The notes under the pieces were generated by a model. That model saw nothing but the letters and a program-made list of their open reading frames with translations. It was not told the DNA's origin and did not search any database. From Acanthaster planci (Eukaryota; Echinodermata; Asteroidea; Valvatida; Acanthasteridae), in NCBI RefSeq assembly GCF_001949145.1, contig NW_019091416.1, positions 1,281,132-1,345,131 on the forward strand: a stretch of 64,000 bases of DNA. Direction: 5' to 3'. The translations under genes and the position numbers were made by a program. Below are positions 47,801-59,703 of this stretch, piece after piece; positions within the stretch are counted from its first letter, which is position 1, and each line of letters starts with the position of its first letter.

Positions 47801-50800
47801 TTCTAATACCTGGTTGTCAATAGTCAGATGGAGTGGCTGAAAAATATTTTTACCAAAATGAATTTAAAAAATGGCATTTTTTAATATGAAGACGCATGTT
47901 ATTTTCTGTACACCATTGGTCTAACGTATTACGTGTGGCTTGGGCTTCAGTAGCCGCACCCCGTAGTGTTGATACGGCGATTGTCATGTTGTCGACATAC
48001 TTCCAACACTGGGGTCCAACAGAGGTGAGAGCATCATTAATAAGAACAAGAATGAGCACTGACCCCAATCATGTTCCCCGAGGAACTCCCGCTGTAACTG
48101 GGGACCAATCAGACAAGCAACCTTGATATCACTCACATTGGGTGCATCCAGTGAGGAAATCAGCCATCCAAGGAATCAGCCAGCCACAGGGATTTAAATT
48201 GAGCAGTTTTGATATCACAATGGAATGGTCTGCTCTGTCAAATGCTTTGGGACAATTGGTAGTGATTAGAATTGAGACAGAAGTTGGTTTATCAGCATAT
48301 TTAACAAGATAATTAACAATATCCACTAAACAATGAGTAGTTAACATTCCTGGGCGACTGCCGAATTGATTTGGGTCTAGGCAATGATAACCATCTAGTA
48401 ATTAACAATTCAGATATTTTAGCTAGATGATCAGTAAGTGCTATGGGATACAGTTTTCCCAAGGATGCTGGTCGTTCCTTAGGCACATGGACTACAGTTG
48501 CCCCTTTCCACTGCTGAGGGACCTGATGTTCGGCAAATGAACAATTAAAAATGTCACATAATGGAACCCTGAGTTCATAAGCCAACAGTTTGATGAGTCT
48601 TGCTGGAATGGCATCAGGGCCCATTGCTTTACCAGGTTGAATGTCCGAAAGTTCATTTAACACATCCCAAGGCTGAACTATGGGTTGTTTACCACAAGGC
48701 AAATAGGCAGGAAGATTTGATACATTCAGAGGGGCTATGTCACTAGCAAGCTGAATGAAATTATCATTAATGACATTAGCAATTTTCAACAGATCAGTTT
48801 GGTCTATCCCCGGAATGTTGATAACAACATTAGACTGAACTGTAGAAGATGTCATTACTTTCATATTTTTGTACTATGATGATGGATTATCACGTTTCAG
48901 GTGGAGGACACGGCTGTGATAAAAATGGTTTTTAGCATTTTTAATACAATGAATAATTTTGTTCCTACATTTCCTCCAAGCGCTAGCGTCCCCTTGATTA
49001 AAAAGAAGTTGTCGTTGTTTTATGAGTGCTTAAATTTCAGTAGTAATCCATGGCTTATTTTTCACATGAGTACAAACAGATCTAACAGGGAAATATACAT
49101 CAAATGCACTATTCAAAATAGAATAGAAATTGTCACATTTAGCCGCTGTAGTCTTAGCATTAAGTACCTCTTGCCAGTCGTAAGTAGAAATCCACCTGCC
49201 AAAGCATCGAATATCGGAGTCACGCATTGGCCTAACAACACGTTTAATAAGGAATTTTCGGCAGTAGCCAAGTCTTGGATAGGAGACCACAAAACTAAAT
49301 TATGATCACTCCTGCCTAGAGGAGGCATGATGTGAATGCTCGTATAATAACCGTGAACATTGGTTACAATTTTATCCAATATAGCATTTTCCTGAGTAAA
49401 CTTATCAACAATTTGTTTTAGATCACAGCTACCACATATTGGGTCAGTGCCAAGCCTATTGAAGTCTCCCATTACAATAAAACCTGCTTGGGAGTGGGCA
49501 GACTTTAGTTGGTCAGTAGAGTTAATTATGTGTTCAGTGAGCTCATTTCCGGTATCACTGTTGGGAGGAAAGTACAGGACTGCAACAAAGATGCCTGAGA
49601 CTTCTCGTGACAGTCTTTTTGGACGAAGGTAAACCCATACAATTTCAAGTTCCTTGGGTGTGATGATACGATGAACTGTGGAAGGGTTGAACTCATGCTT
49701 AACATAAATGATTACCCCGCCGCCTCTTCCGACATCTCGAAGTTTTGAGAAGTGTATGAAACCGTCAATTTGTGAAGCGGGTGTCTGGTCGAGTGACAGC
49801 CAGGTTTCAGATACTCGGGTCAATATTCTGGTCTCGCAAAATGAGCTCAAGTTTGTCTTGCTTGTTGTGGATCGAGTGAGCATTGGTCGTCATAACTCGT
49901 GGGAAATCATAACAGGGACCAAGAGACGTTTTCTGCCAGGTCACACTTGGGCTTGTCCGTATGCGCACAATATTAGCATTGTTGGTGTCGTTTAGGAGGT
50001 AGTCGCTAGGATGTTCTAACTGCGATGGGTTTAATTTTGGGGCGTCCTGCTTACCCCCCCTGTATATCTCAAGGTGCCACTCTGTTTAAGAACATGCAGG
50101 GTTTCTTCAGGTAGACTAAACTTGACAGTACTCCGTAACTTGTACAGTTCACTAGTTGGATACCGGTAGATAATCCTTTGAGCATCCTTCGCTATATTGC
50201 AGTTGTTCTCATAACTCTGTCATGGTGGGTGATCACAACTATCATAGTGCCGATACCAGGATTACTCTGGATATCCATGGATACAGTCATATCAACTGGT
50301 GGATGATGGTCAGTGGTGGGTAGACATAAACAGGTATACCCGCCCATTTGGACCAATTAAATCCTGGTGATGAAATGTTGTGAAGAGTCCTCTGAGGGCG
50401 CTGAGCTCTAAGCTGCACTGTTATTTGGAGTGGGATGGGTACATCAAGGGTATTCCAGTGATAAAAAGCATCATATGCGTATGGGGACTACGACTGTGTC
50501 CAGATCACTGAAGTCCAGCAAGCCGTGGTTATAATGAGTTGTCTCACCACAGCAAGGATTATTGCACTGGCAGCCATAGTGCTCAGTGTCACACAACAAG
50601 AAGAAATCTATACTTTGAAGTAAAAGGTCCTTCAGAATAATTGTGCATAGTGTAAATCAATAGGAACCCACAGCATTTTTCACCACGGAGTATCCACTTT
50701 CATTAGGATGCCAAACTAAGTGATACATCGAAACAAAAACCTCAATTTGCTCTTTCTAATACAAATGAAAACTCAAAAAGTGGCTCTGGCGACTTAAAGG

Positions 50801-51524
50801 CTCATTTTCACAGAGTTGGTCACAATTGAAATTACAACTCAAACTATTCTTAAGAATCTTCTTCCCAACTAACAAACATCATGAATAATTAAAGTTCCTC
50901 ATGCAGAATATGGAAATAGAATTTGTTGATCATTTCCCACAATGCATTGCAAAAATGGCCTTTCTTTTACAACCTCTGAATCACCTGCACTGGTGCAAAA
51001 ATCTTTATATAAAATCTCCCGTAGTTAATTATTTCAACAAGAAGTATGCTTTTTTCACACTTAAAGATGTATTGAGTGTTGTTGCTATAATTGTGGATTT
51101 TATTTAGGCATGCATCGTGTCGTTCGATCTGCTGTGTTTTCTCTCAGTTGGTCACTTAAGATTTGGGGTTCCATCATTCTCCTCCCGATTACTCCACTCC
51201 ACTTTCATTGGGTGTATTAAAAATGTCCTTATTTTCATCAATTCAGGATGTCTGAATGAAGTATGGACGGGCAGTGAAAAGGTCAACTACGACACACAGC
51301 CGTCTGAGGGCGTCGACACACCAGACGCAGCAACTCCTCCGTCCGCCACAGAGTCGCTGCCAGCCCCGAAAAAGACCAAAGCCAAGCCTACTGTCAAAAA
51401 GACCCGGAGTCGAAAGAAAGTCAAAGCTGGAAAGAGAGGGAAAGGCAAGAAAACACGTTCCACCAGCAAGGTCAAATCGGCCGCCAAATCCAGCAAAACC
51501 AAGAAGAAGAAGGACGAATTGTAG
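35831..51524 (+). CDS. CNPY3: Canopy FGF signalling regulator, CNPY3/4-like (complete, 6 exons, ~289 aa)
   Basis: Canopy proteins are ER saposin-like chaperones; vertebrate CNPY3 and CNPY4 assist folding and surface delivery of Toll-like receptors. Exons: 35831-35960, 38727-38847, 41411-41497, 45696-45828, 46485-46605, 51247-51524 (TAG); phases sum to 870 nt. A signal peptide (FEISTGRLMAVFLVLLLAWH) is followed by six cysteines in the family pattern: SKCEVCKF, DDVCERIL, QRCEQLIEEQED, DYLCVQRVL and GCLNEVW. The last exon encodes a proline/threonine stretch and a lysine-rich tail (KKTRSRKKVKAGKRGKGKK) ending KKKKDEL. The lysine-rich tail resembles CNPY3 more than CNPY1/2, hence the symbol, but it may be co-orthologous to CNPY3 and CNPY4. 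Intron 5 (4.6 kb) contains a retrotransposon. An AATAAA lies at 51933-51938. Confidence 0.93.
36868..37125. repeat. Dispersed repeat with inverted ends, canopy intron 1
   Basis: ATATCAGTCATCAGAAAGTGATGACATGTCC at about 36892-36922 matches 5683-5713 in LMF1 intron 1 almost exactly. GGACATGTTACCACTTTCTGACAG at about 37089-37112 is its inverted, diverged counterpart. Low-complexity T runs lie between 37259 and 37310, just after it. Confidence 0.5.
37515..37776 (+). repeat. Three diverged ~100-bp tandem units
   Basis: GGTTGGCGGCTGCATGGATAAGATGTGAGAA at 37521, GGTTGGTGGCTACGTGGATACGATGTCAGAA at 37630 and GATTGGCGGCTACGCAGATATGATGTCAGAA at 37726 begin three related units. The first two continue with GGAGAAAAAGG. 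The last runs into AGCGCCCTCTTGTGG. Confidence 0.6.
37762..37776 (-). promoter_or_regulatory. CTCF-like motif
   Basis: The reverse complement, CCACAAGAGGGCGCT, fits the core vertebrate/insect CTCF consensus CCANNAGRKGGCRS at essentially every position. It lies in the first intron of the canopy gene. Binding is inferred only. Confidence 0.35.
40616..40676 (+). repeat. Short minisatellite (ATAAAAATGATTTC)n
   Basis: Four successive copies of a 14-15-nt unit, ATAAAAATGATTTC, lie in canopy intron 2. Confidence 0.75.
41621..41757 (+). repeat. Diverged tandem duplication (~68 bp x 2)
   Basis: The motif string ATGTATGTCAATAT ... TTTGCTCAGCAA ... TTTGTGCA is repeated immediately, with about 75-80% identity by eye, in canopy intron 3. 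It is non-coding. Confidence 0.6.
46905..47100 (+). repeat. Left arm of inverted repeat flanking the retrotransposon
   Basis: GAGGCCATTTTTG and GTGACCCGCTCTGTGAAAATGAGCC here recur inverted at about 50794-50970 (GGCTCATTTTCACAGAGTTGGTCAC and CAAAAATGGCC). The spacing between the two blocks differs by about 40 bp. These may be the termini of an older element or two copies of a dispersed repeat. Confidence 0.55.
47150..50050 (-). mobile_element. Degenerate non-LTR (LINE-like) retrotransposon
   Basis: It lies in canopy intron 5, antisense to the gene. On the minus strand, 49883-49030 encodes an apurinic-type endonuclease (WLSLDQTPASQIDGF, GGGVIIYV, VMGDFNR, PPLGRSDHNLVLW). Then 48864-47580 holds reverse-transcriptase blocks in three or more frames (GKAMGPDAIPARLIKLL, KAFDRADHS, WKYVDN at the catalytic box, and LGVLIQSNLKWEKRI). 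The layout and endonuclease type suggest the Jockey/CR1 group, but the clade is not certain. Frames are broken by stops and shifts and the YxDD box reads YVDN, so it is a dead copy. The ends are approximate; no poly(A) tail or target duplication is obvious. Confidence 0.85.
50790..50975 (-). repeat. Right arm of inverted repeat flanking the retrotransposon
   Basis: This is the inverted counterpart of 46905-47100. The best match is GGCTCATTTTCACAGAGTTGGTCAC at 50798-50823. Confidence 0.55.
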
Positions 51525-54500
51525 GGTTCTCCATTTTTGGAACATTTGATTACCACTCTCAGGATTGGGTTTTATAAGCAGACTGTTATTTGTGATTGAC
51601 ACTTACAACATGTTGAAAGGTACTGAAGCATACATTTGATTAAAGATTTGAAAATTTCCAACTTTTAGAATACAGTATCAATGATTATCCAGAAACACCG
51701 ATCTACTTATCTAATGAGTTCTTGGTTTTGAATGTTAGTTGGACAGGAGCCACATTTTTGGCAAGAATTTGCCAAGACAGGTGTTGGAGAGGAAGTGTCA
51801 AGTTTGTGTTTCTACCGGCAACAAATCACAGTAACCTTCAGCAGCAGGATTGCCCTATAATTAGCAACTGATGTGATGTTATCCCAGTTGTTGAATGGGT
51901 TTGTGAAAGGCAACAAGGCAGAATCTGAAATAATAAATACAAATTTAATTGGTCATGCATCATCGTTTTGATCTCACAAACATGTTTTTGGTCATGTTCA
52001 TGGAACTCACCCCCTTGTAATCAACAAATACATGTAATTTGATTTGTGTTAAAATTACCATTGATTCTGTACAGGTCCGAGCATTGTGCACAATTCCAAG
52101 GTCTGATATAACCATTCTAAAGTTGCTGCACAATTTGAAGGAAGCATTCCCATATTAACCTTAATTCCCTTTACATGTATGCTTTGTAGATTTTGTATAA
52201 TTGTTTTATCTGAAGCTTGCTGAATCAAAGCAGCTTGTTAAGCGCTTGGATTAAGTAAATGGCAACCGAGATTTCCTGCATTTTGAGAGAAACAGAAATT
52301 ACACTGCTCGAACATTTCTTGGTGTATACAGTATATCTAATCTATTCTTGCATTTAGGCGGTATTTTCACCACTGTTGCTTTACAGTTCACTCTTTGTAT
52401 ATTTCTGCTTTTGAGTGTTTACAATTCTTTTTCTGAAATTTGGACATGCGTCGGATGTTTAAAATATTGAACCATGCATTTTGCACTTAGATTTATTTTG
52501 TATTTTTCTATAAACGCTGTGCAATATATTTTGGTTTTATGCGGAACAGAGACATCTGTTTGGCAATAAGACTATATATATATCATGCCAATGTGAAGCA
52601 TTCACTTGATAAAACTGGGCTTTGTTTATCTAAGACGTTTCACAGGTTGTTTGACATTTGTTTGAATTTGATACAGAATTTGGATGTCCATAGATGGAGA
52701 TTTGTCGAATAGAATGCATTGGATGTTAACTAGAGGGAGATTCCACTTTGGCAAATTTTATCCACATTTTCTACAGCTAATCTGCTGTATGGAATGATCA
52801 AGATGTCTTGCATATTTCCATGATCAAAGTATTGATCTTAAAGTTACCTTCCAGCTAGAACAGTCAGTTACATTACCTGGTACAAACCGGGACAATGTAT
52901 GATTAAGGCTGTGAAAAAAAACATGGAAAACTAATGTTTCATTTGAACACGACGTAACACCATGTCTGGAATGTGTAAATTTGGGCTAGAACTAAAGTTT
53001 GACCACAGTCAACTGCTTTTAGCAATGTGCAAGTGCAATACAGCCGCACTTGAATGCCCATTGTTGAATTTTTATGTAAAATCTCATCTTTCACATTGTG
53101 CCGTTGGCTGCAACTCTCACAGTGCACATGGTCAGTGATATCTGCTACAGGTATTTTTGTGTGAATGGTTCCCTCTGTACTCATAAATTATATTTGCTAT
53201 TGGTAACCAGTTAAACAGTGTTGAGACCATGCCTTAAGACCTGGCTCCAAATCCTCACTTTGATGGTGCAAACGATAATTCTTTCAGGTGCCGGTAGTGT
53301 TGGTCAAACTGTAATCAATTCAAACACCTCACTTACATGTACATATTCTGTATTTTGATCGGCCAAGAGCTTCAGTTACTATATTTGCTATTTTTGCTAC
53401 ATGCATCATTCTTTTTCACTGCTGAAAGAACTTCACCATAGCAACCAAATACCCATAGCAACCAAAGAACTAACAGCATTGTGTGCAAATGCATACTGGT
53501 GTTTGCATTGCATACATGATGAAGTGCTAGCGCTACGGAGCTTCGATCAATCATTTCAGTAGTTTGGAAAAGTGCTTGGAAATTTTCAACAAATTTCTTA
53601 TTCAAATAGACATACCATTCTTTTACACGCGTTAATTTTATCAGTTATTGCTTTTTTAGTAAATCAAGTAGAATTTGCGAAAGAGGTGTTATAAAATGAA
53701 TATTGACTGCTTTATCTCATATCTGTGTCCCAATAACTCAAAGCAGACAGCGTTTGGGTAGCCTACTATATACCGTAGTCTACAATATACCCTAGTCATT
53801 GCTGGGACTTCCTCTTCACTGAACTTCCATTTGGATTGTATTTGATGCTGAGAAATGCACACGAATTCTGGACACAAGAGGGAGCAATTTAGTGCTTCGG
53901 TTGCAATTCCACGACCGTTCCAGAGCTACGTTTTGTGAGTTTTTGACTTGCAGATATGTGTGTGTTGGAAAAAAGTAAACACACGATTTAGAATTTATTT
54001 CATTTTGAGAAGCTGGGGAGATGGAAATTAACAGTTGATGCTGAAGTGGCTCGTTTGTACTGCTTCAGCTTCAGAGTAAACAGTTTGGGGGTTTACACCC
54101 ACATACACATGCAGGTGGGCTCAGTGTTGTTAATGAGGTTTACCTAACCACAATGTGAGCGTGACGAGGCTTGTTTTCTTGTCTTGTAACTGTACGATCC
54201 ATCGCTTGCATGTGCTCTCTCCAGATATATACATGTATGGCTGATGGACAGTTCACATATCGGGACGTTTTGACATGTATATGTGTGCAGAACACATACT
54301 AATTGTAGGGACTGCACTTGTTTGTGATGCGAATGTTGGGGGTGAACAGCCATGGGTACATCGTTATGGGGATAATTTTTTTGGTCCCCAAAACTCGGTT
54401 GGAACTCTCCTAACAGAAGACATTGTCCCCTCAACACAATGAAAGCTTAATCCATATCCACACACGCTGCCTGGCACTAGAAGTATGGGGACTCCACACG

Positions 54501-57500
54501 TGTCGAACAGTTGTTACTTCAGGGAGAAATTAGTTACAGTGACGGAATTTCATCCCAACCACTTGGTTCCCTCAATGTTGGGGCCAACAAGGGCACAGGT
54601 TGGTACGTGTCTAGTGTGAGAGGTGACTGAGCACCCATGAGCCATTTCTTTTGAAATGTACGGTCTGCAGACGTGCACCGTGCTCCGAGTTGAAATGTTT
54701 CCAACCATCTTGTCCCTTCTCTGCTCGTGAGAGGGTACTCCTAGTGAGAGCAGGTGCCACTTAATATAAAAATCTGTCAAAGGTGCTTTTTGAATATTTT
54801 TGTACATGAAGAGACAACAAAGACCTTTGAGAGACATGGTGGATTCTGAAGTATTTTGCTGCTCCATATTCAGGAAGATTTCTGTCCAAATACTCTGTAA
54901 TTTGCTTTTATGCAGAACTGTGAGTGGTATTTCTGTTTTGTCCACTGGCCATAAGTACGTTTATACATGTATATTGCGTAGGAAAGATTACAGTTGTAAA
55001 AAACTACTATTGAAATTTTACTTTGGAAGTTTAGCAGCTTCATTTCATGCTTACTGTTTCTAAGTGATAATATATTTCTTAAAAATTACTTTTTAAAACT
55101 CTTGACTGTAAAATATGAGTAGTTTCATTTTTGTGATGTTTTCATTTTTTCTGCTCTAATTTTTGTTTGTAGAAAGGATTACGTAATTGTTTTCACCTGA
55201 TAACATAGAAAATTGAACAATGAAATAGTGTTCTGAAGGCTTGTATGCTGGACATAGCAGTGTGACGATGTTTTGTGGTAGTGCCATGTGAAACACATGT
55301 ACCTTCTATTTTGTGAGGTTTTGAAGAGAACCAGTGAACTTTCCAACATATTAAAACCCTTTCCACGTTGGTATCCGTTTAGTCTTTTGATGGCTGACAG
55401 AGCATACTGTCCATAGAGTGAAGTCCACTAGCCTCACTCACAAAAATAGATTTCGCATGGCACTGCCGCAAACCTTAGTCACATTGATGCATTTAGTTAA
55501 GATGTAACAGTATAAAGATTTTGGAGTTGTATTTGAGATGGTATTCTTGGATTGTGTCTCCGACTTGCCAAGTCCATGCAATTTTAAAACTTTTAATTGC
55601 AGTCTTTTAGCCAATGGAGAAAGTCTTTCGTGAGGGAAAACACAAGTTGTATGCAAAGTTTACCTTTGTCTGTTGCAAATTGTTTTTAAGACCCCACAGG
55701 GTTCATATCTTTAACTCCTGGAATTGTCCATGAATTTTAGTCGGCATAGTGAAGAAGAAAGGGTATTAAGGAAGCACAGTGACTAGAGTTTGTAGGATAT
55801 TGGAGTCGGTTGAGGCAGGGAAACGTCGATCAGTTTGGTAGATGCAGTTGTAAAAAAATGGCCAACAAGAAATCTGGAAATGAATATTCTAGGACTAGGG
55901 CTATTAAGGGAGTGGTATTGAGGCACACGTTTACAAAGGTGGATACATTGGGCGTGGAAATGTTGACTTGGCATTAGTGGAACTGCATAAATACTTAGCG
56001 GAAGCTTTCTTGAAAAAATATTGAAGACTATCTTTAATATAATTGCTGAAGTGGTTAAAAGTACCTTGCATGACTGATAATTATAATGGCAAAATGTTTT
56101 TTTAAACACATTTAGTAACAGTTTATGTAGTTTATAGGTAAAGGAAGAGAACCTTATGCAGAGTAATTTTATCTGAAAAGCAGAGAAAAGTGTTTCCTTT
56201 AAAGCTTAAACTTGCTAGTAGAGCTTTATGCAGAAAACCATTTTAAGATTACAGGAAGTGGTCTTCAAGTACTAGTATTAATTGACTGAACAGCCGAACA
56301 TGTTCTGAATAATAAAAATCTGAGTAAACACTTTATCATTTGCATGTAATCAGTGGTCCCTGGAAAAGCAAGGGCCACAGTAGCGAACACCTGTGCAGAA
56401 ACAGGTTTGAAAATTTTTTATTTGCTTTGTGTAATTGCGAGCTTTGGCAGTGGAGTCTGTGTAGGCTTTATGCTGTACTGTAGATGGCTGGGTAAGGCCT
56501 GCTCAAGAGAGCTTGGGAAGAGTGATCACATAAAAGTACCTGCATGCGAATTGTGCAGAGTGCTTTTCATTTTCGTTTGAATGCGCACAAAATGTCTAAT
56601 AATGTTTACCTTTTTACTGCTGATGGCAGGGTAGACATTGAGCCCAAACATCCCCTTGTAACTTCTCTGAAAGCTTACTGTGTATTTCATCTAGTTGAGA
56701 ATGCAGGTATATTCAAGGGAACAGGAGATTGCAAAATCTGGACAATTATGATGGACTTCTGTTGAAAAATTGTACTCTCCTCCTCGAACAGGCTTAGATA
56801 ATTAGTAGTAGGTTGATTTCCAATATAATTAAGAAATGCTGGTATGTGTTGTCGGTCACAAGGGAAGATTTTGTAATCTTATGTAAAGAAAAACATTCAT
56901 ATTTTTGAATCTGTATAAAATAGATGCACAACATACTATATTGGCAAGTATCCAGTATGGTTTTACCACCTTGACCCAAAAAATGCAATTTATATCAAAC
57001 TGCAAATATCTTATATTTGTACATGTGCATATAGTAACAAAATAATCACTTTTTGCCCAGCTAAGGTTCTTACGTACGATACATGTACTTGGGTTGGGTT
57101 GCACGTATGGCACATCTTCATCAAATTAAGGAATATAAGAACTGAATTAAAGAGAGAGAGCCTGTGAAACTGGGACAGGTACATGTAACATCAAGCCTTT
57201 TTATGGTAGTACACATCTGTAAACATTTCCCCATTTCTTTTTTGGTTCTTGCCAATTTAAAAAGAAGTGAGCGTCAAAATAATGTCTCCGTATTGGAGGG
57301 GTCTATCTGACTTTAGTTTTGGGACTTGGCCAAAATGGGAAGGCCAGAGGTCGTTAACACACCATATGCACGAACTGTTCCAATGGTGGGCATCATATCA
57401 CATTTCTTCACAAACAATTTAGTTGGGTTTGCCCTTTAGGAAGTAGTGTGATCAACTATCACTGGTCAGCGAGTAGTTAATCCGTGATGCATCTTATGCT

Positions 57501-57540
57501 AATTTTATATAACAGGTTTTGCCCTTACCCAACGTATATA
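51525..57540. other. Intergenic / possible long canopy 3' UTR, no gene seen
   Basis: About 6 kb of AT-rich DNA follows the canopy stop codon. I found no exon with convincing protein similarity. It carries many TACATGTA palindromes. Open frames up to about 130 codons on either strand have no splice context or recognisable composition. An uncharacterised non-coding transcript cannot be excluded. Confidence 0.45.
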
Positions 57541-57552
57541 TAGATAAACACT

Positions 57553-57715
57553 GTAAGCTCAGTGCTTGTCCGAGAGCTTGCGAAAAATTCACAAGTTTAC
57601 TCGGGAGGGACTCAAACCCACGACCTCCTGCTTACTAGTGCAAACGTCTCGACCACCGAGCTTGCCGGTGTCGGCTGGCTGGTCCGAGTCAGGTGAAGCA
57701 GCGGGTATGCAAAGT
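57553..57715 (-). mobile_element. tRNA-derived SINE-like element
   Basis: On the minus strand a box A-like GGCAAGCTCGGTGGTCGAG (57666-57648) precedes a good box B, GGTTTGAGTCC (57618-57608), with tRNA-like spacing. The folded acceptor and anticodon arms are not intact, so this is a SINE head rather than a tRNA gene. It is a different family from the one at 5930. Confidence 0.55.
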
Positions 57716-57721
57716 ATTTTC

Positions 57722-57800
57722 AAGATGTATTTTTTGCGCTGGGGAGATGTTAATTTTTATTTATTTTTATTAACATCTCCCCAACGCAAAAAATGCATCT
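57722..57800. repeat. Hairpin GCGCTGGGGAGATGTTAA
   Basis: Arms TTTTTTGCGCTGGGGAGATGTTAA (57728-57753) and TTAACATCTCCCCAACGCAAAAAA (57768-57793) are complementary with two mismatches around an AT-rich loop. It directly adjoins the SINE head and may be part of a composite repeat. Confidence 0.65.
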
Positions 57801-57839
57801 TATGTTGTGCACAAAAGCCACAGTAGAAAACCTTCTAGA

Positions 57840-59703
57840 TAACTTGAAAACAACACAACTAAGTGTTCAATAATGAAACAACTCTATACAGCCTGAGAAC
57901 TCCACCCTATACAGATGGCCTTAAAGTCCTGTCTGAAGTTTAATAATCCAAAGTTGATCTGGTAAGAATACTGTACTACTAAATGTAAACCACTGGAAAA
58001 TTCAGCAGCGTAGTAATGACTTCTATTGAAATTCTAATTAAATTTTTACAGGGCACAAAATCCCCATGTAAAACTTCTGGGGACAATGTTGTTACTGACT
58101 TTCACAGGGCTGGCAGAAAGACTTTCTGAAGATGTTCACCAGACTCATGATGCTGGTCAGCTGAAAATGCCTTGAGTAAATGTCAATCACCGTTTAGTAG
58201 CTGTCGGTCTTTTTGTCACATCCAATTTGCAGGTTATGAAAAAATTACTCAGCAGCTACATGCAGTCTGGCAAAGTTTGATTGATTCTAAACAGGGCACT
58301 TTCCAGCTGAGTTATAAAAATTGTTGAAGTACTCAACACCGCCGAGTGTGACAGTTTTTGAGTGGTGAAACTGCAGCATTTGAAGCTGCAGTAACGAAAA
58401 TTAAGCACTGCACGAGATAATCTAAAACCCCCAACGGCTTCAACTCAAATACAACTAGGTTAAGCCGGTTTGTTTCGGAGCCTGCATGCTTACACATTCC
58501 ACTCTACCGCTAATATCCAGTTCCAGTGAGATTGAACTGGTAGAAGATTTGAGATCGTTCATTGAACTGTACATAAAGTGTATCTGTGTAGAACAGGTTA
58601 ATATATATACATGTACTCGGAATACACGGACCAATAAATAAACACCTTTTTGTGGTGAAACACTGTAGCTGTATCTTTTTTCCCATTCATTTGTGATCCA
58701 CTTAGCATTTGATGACATGCTTGCGCTTCCTGCCCCCAAAGCAGCCCGAACCAACACCCAGAGTTGAGTTCCAGAACCAATGATATGGTGAACCACAGCT
58801 CAAGTAACTCCATTTGAATACAGAAAGGTTGGACAAATCTAGCCAAGTACATTATTTGGAACAAGGGTCCGGAGTACAGTTTCACTGCTGGTTCTGAAAA
58901 GCTGCCTGCCAGGCTTCATATCGAGGTACATTACAGGGGGAACCTTGGAACAATGACATGAACGATAGGGAAATGTGAGAAAAGGAGGTGACCACAGGAG
59001 AGGCAGAAAACGCAAGCAGCAATGTTGGTGAACCAAAGGCTCGACAATGGTTTGACTGGGAGTGTTTAAAATGGGACTCCGGTGAACATGTGAAATTTTG
59101 CCCTCAAGATTTGCTCCAGGTTTTGAAATTGATGAATATAGGACAAAGAGTTATGATCACTGTGATACAAGGCTTTCTGATGTCAAAATTTCAAGTCCAA
59201 AAATGTGTTAGCAACGGTTTTGGTTGCATCTGGGAAAATGTTTGGACATTCAAAGTACACTGAATGGCATACAGTTGGTATACTCAAACTTTGGAATATT
59301 ACTCGCCTTTCGCAAGCAACTGATGCGACAGAAATACATACATGTAACATCCTACCGAGTAAGCAAGCCACTCAGTGTCTAACCTTTGTGGAGAAATCCA
59401 CAGCAGTTTCCATAGCCATTCAGTAATGGTCATTTGGATTAAATCTGGTGAAGAGATTCACCATACACTCAGTAAGACAGCGCCTCTGACAGATGTCCAT
59501 ATGGAGAAAGGTATAGATATGAGTCTTAGCTTGTGGATGGGATCTTGTGTCATAAAGGCCTGGTCTTGAGTCCGAACACCGACACACTGAAGCAGAGACA
59601 CTCATTCCTTGATCAGCCTCAACAAAACTTGCACATTCTACATGTATAGCTGTATTCATCCCCAGTCACGCATGTATCATATTGCCAACCGTGTGGAAAA
59701 CAC
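57840..59703. other. PSMD10 3' flank, no coding exon seen
   Basis: This lies downstream of the PSMD10 stop codon on the minus strand. It is AT-rich with several short open frames but no supported exon. Part may be the PSMD10 3' untranslated region; no minus-strand AATAAA was found in the first few hundred bases. Confidence 0.35.

Noticed and set aside
49113-49883. Host gene encoding an endonuclease/exonuclease-like protein
   Set aside because: The endonuclease segment is followed by broken reverse-transcriptase blocks in the same orientation, so it is part of a dead LINE.
56353-56580. 75-codon plus-strand frame with a hydrophobic stretch
   Set aside because: No splice signals, no family resemblance, isolated in AT-rich intergenic DNA.
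57600-57670. tRNA gene candidate on the minus strand
   Set aside because: A good box B but degenerate acceptor and anticodon stems; treated as a SINE head.
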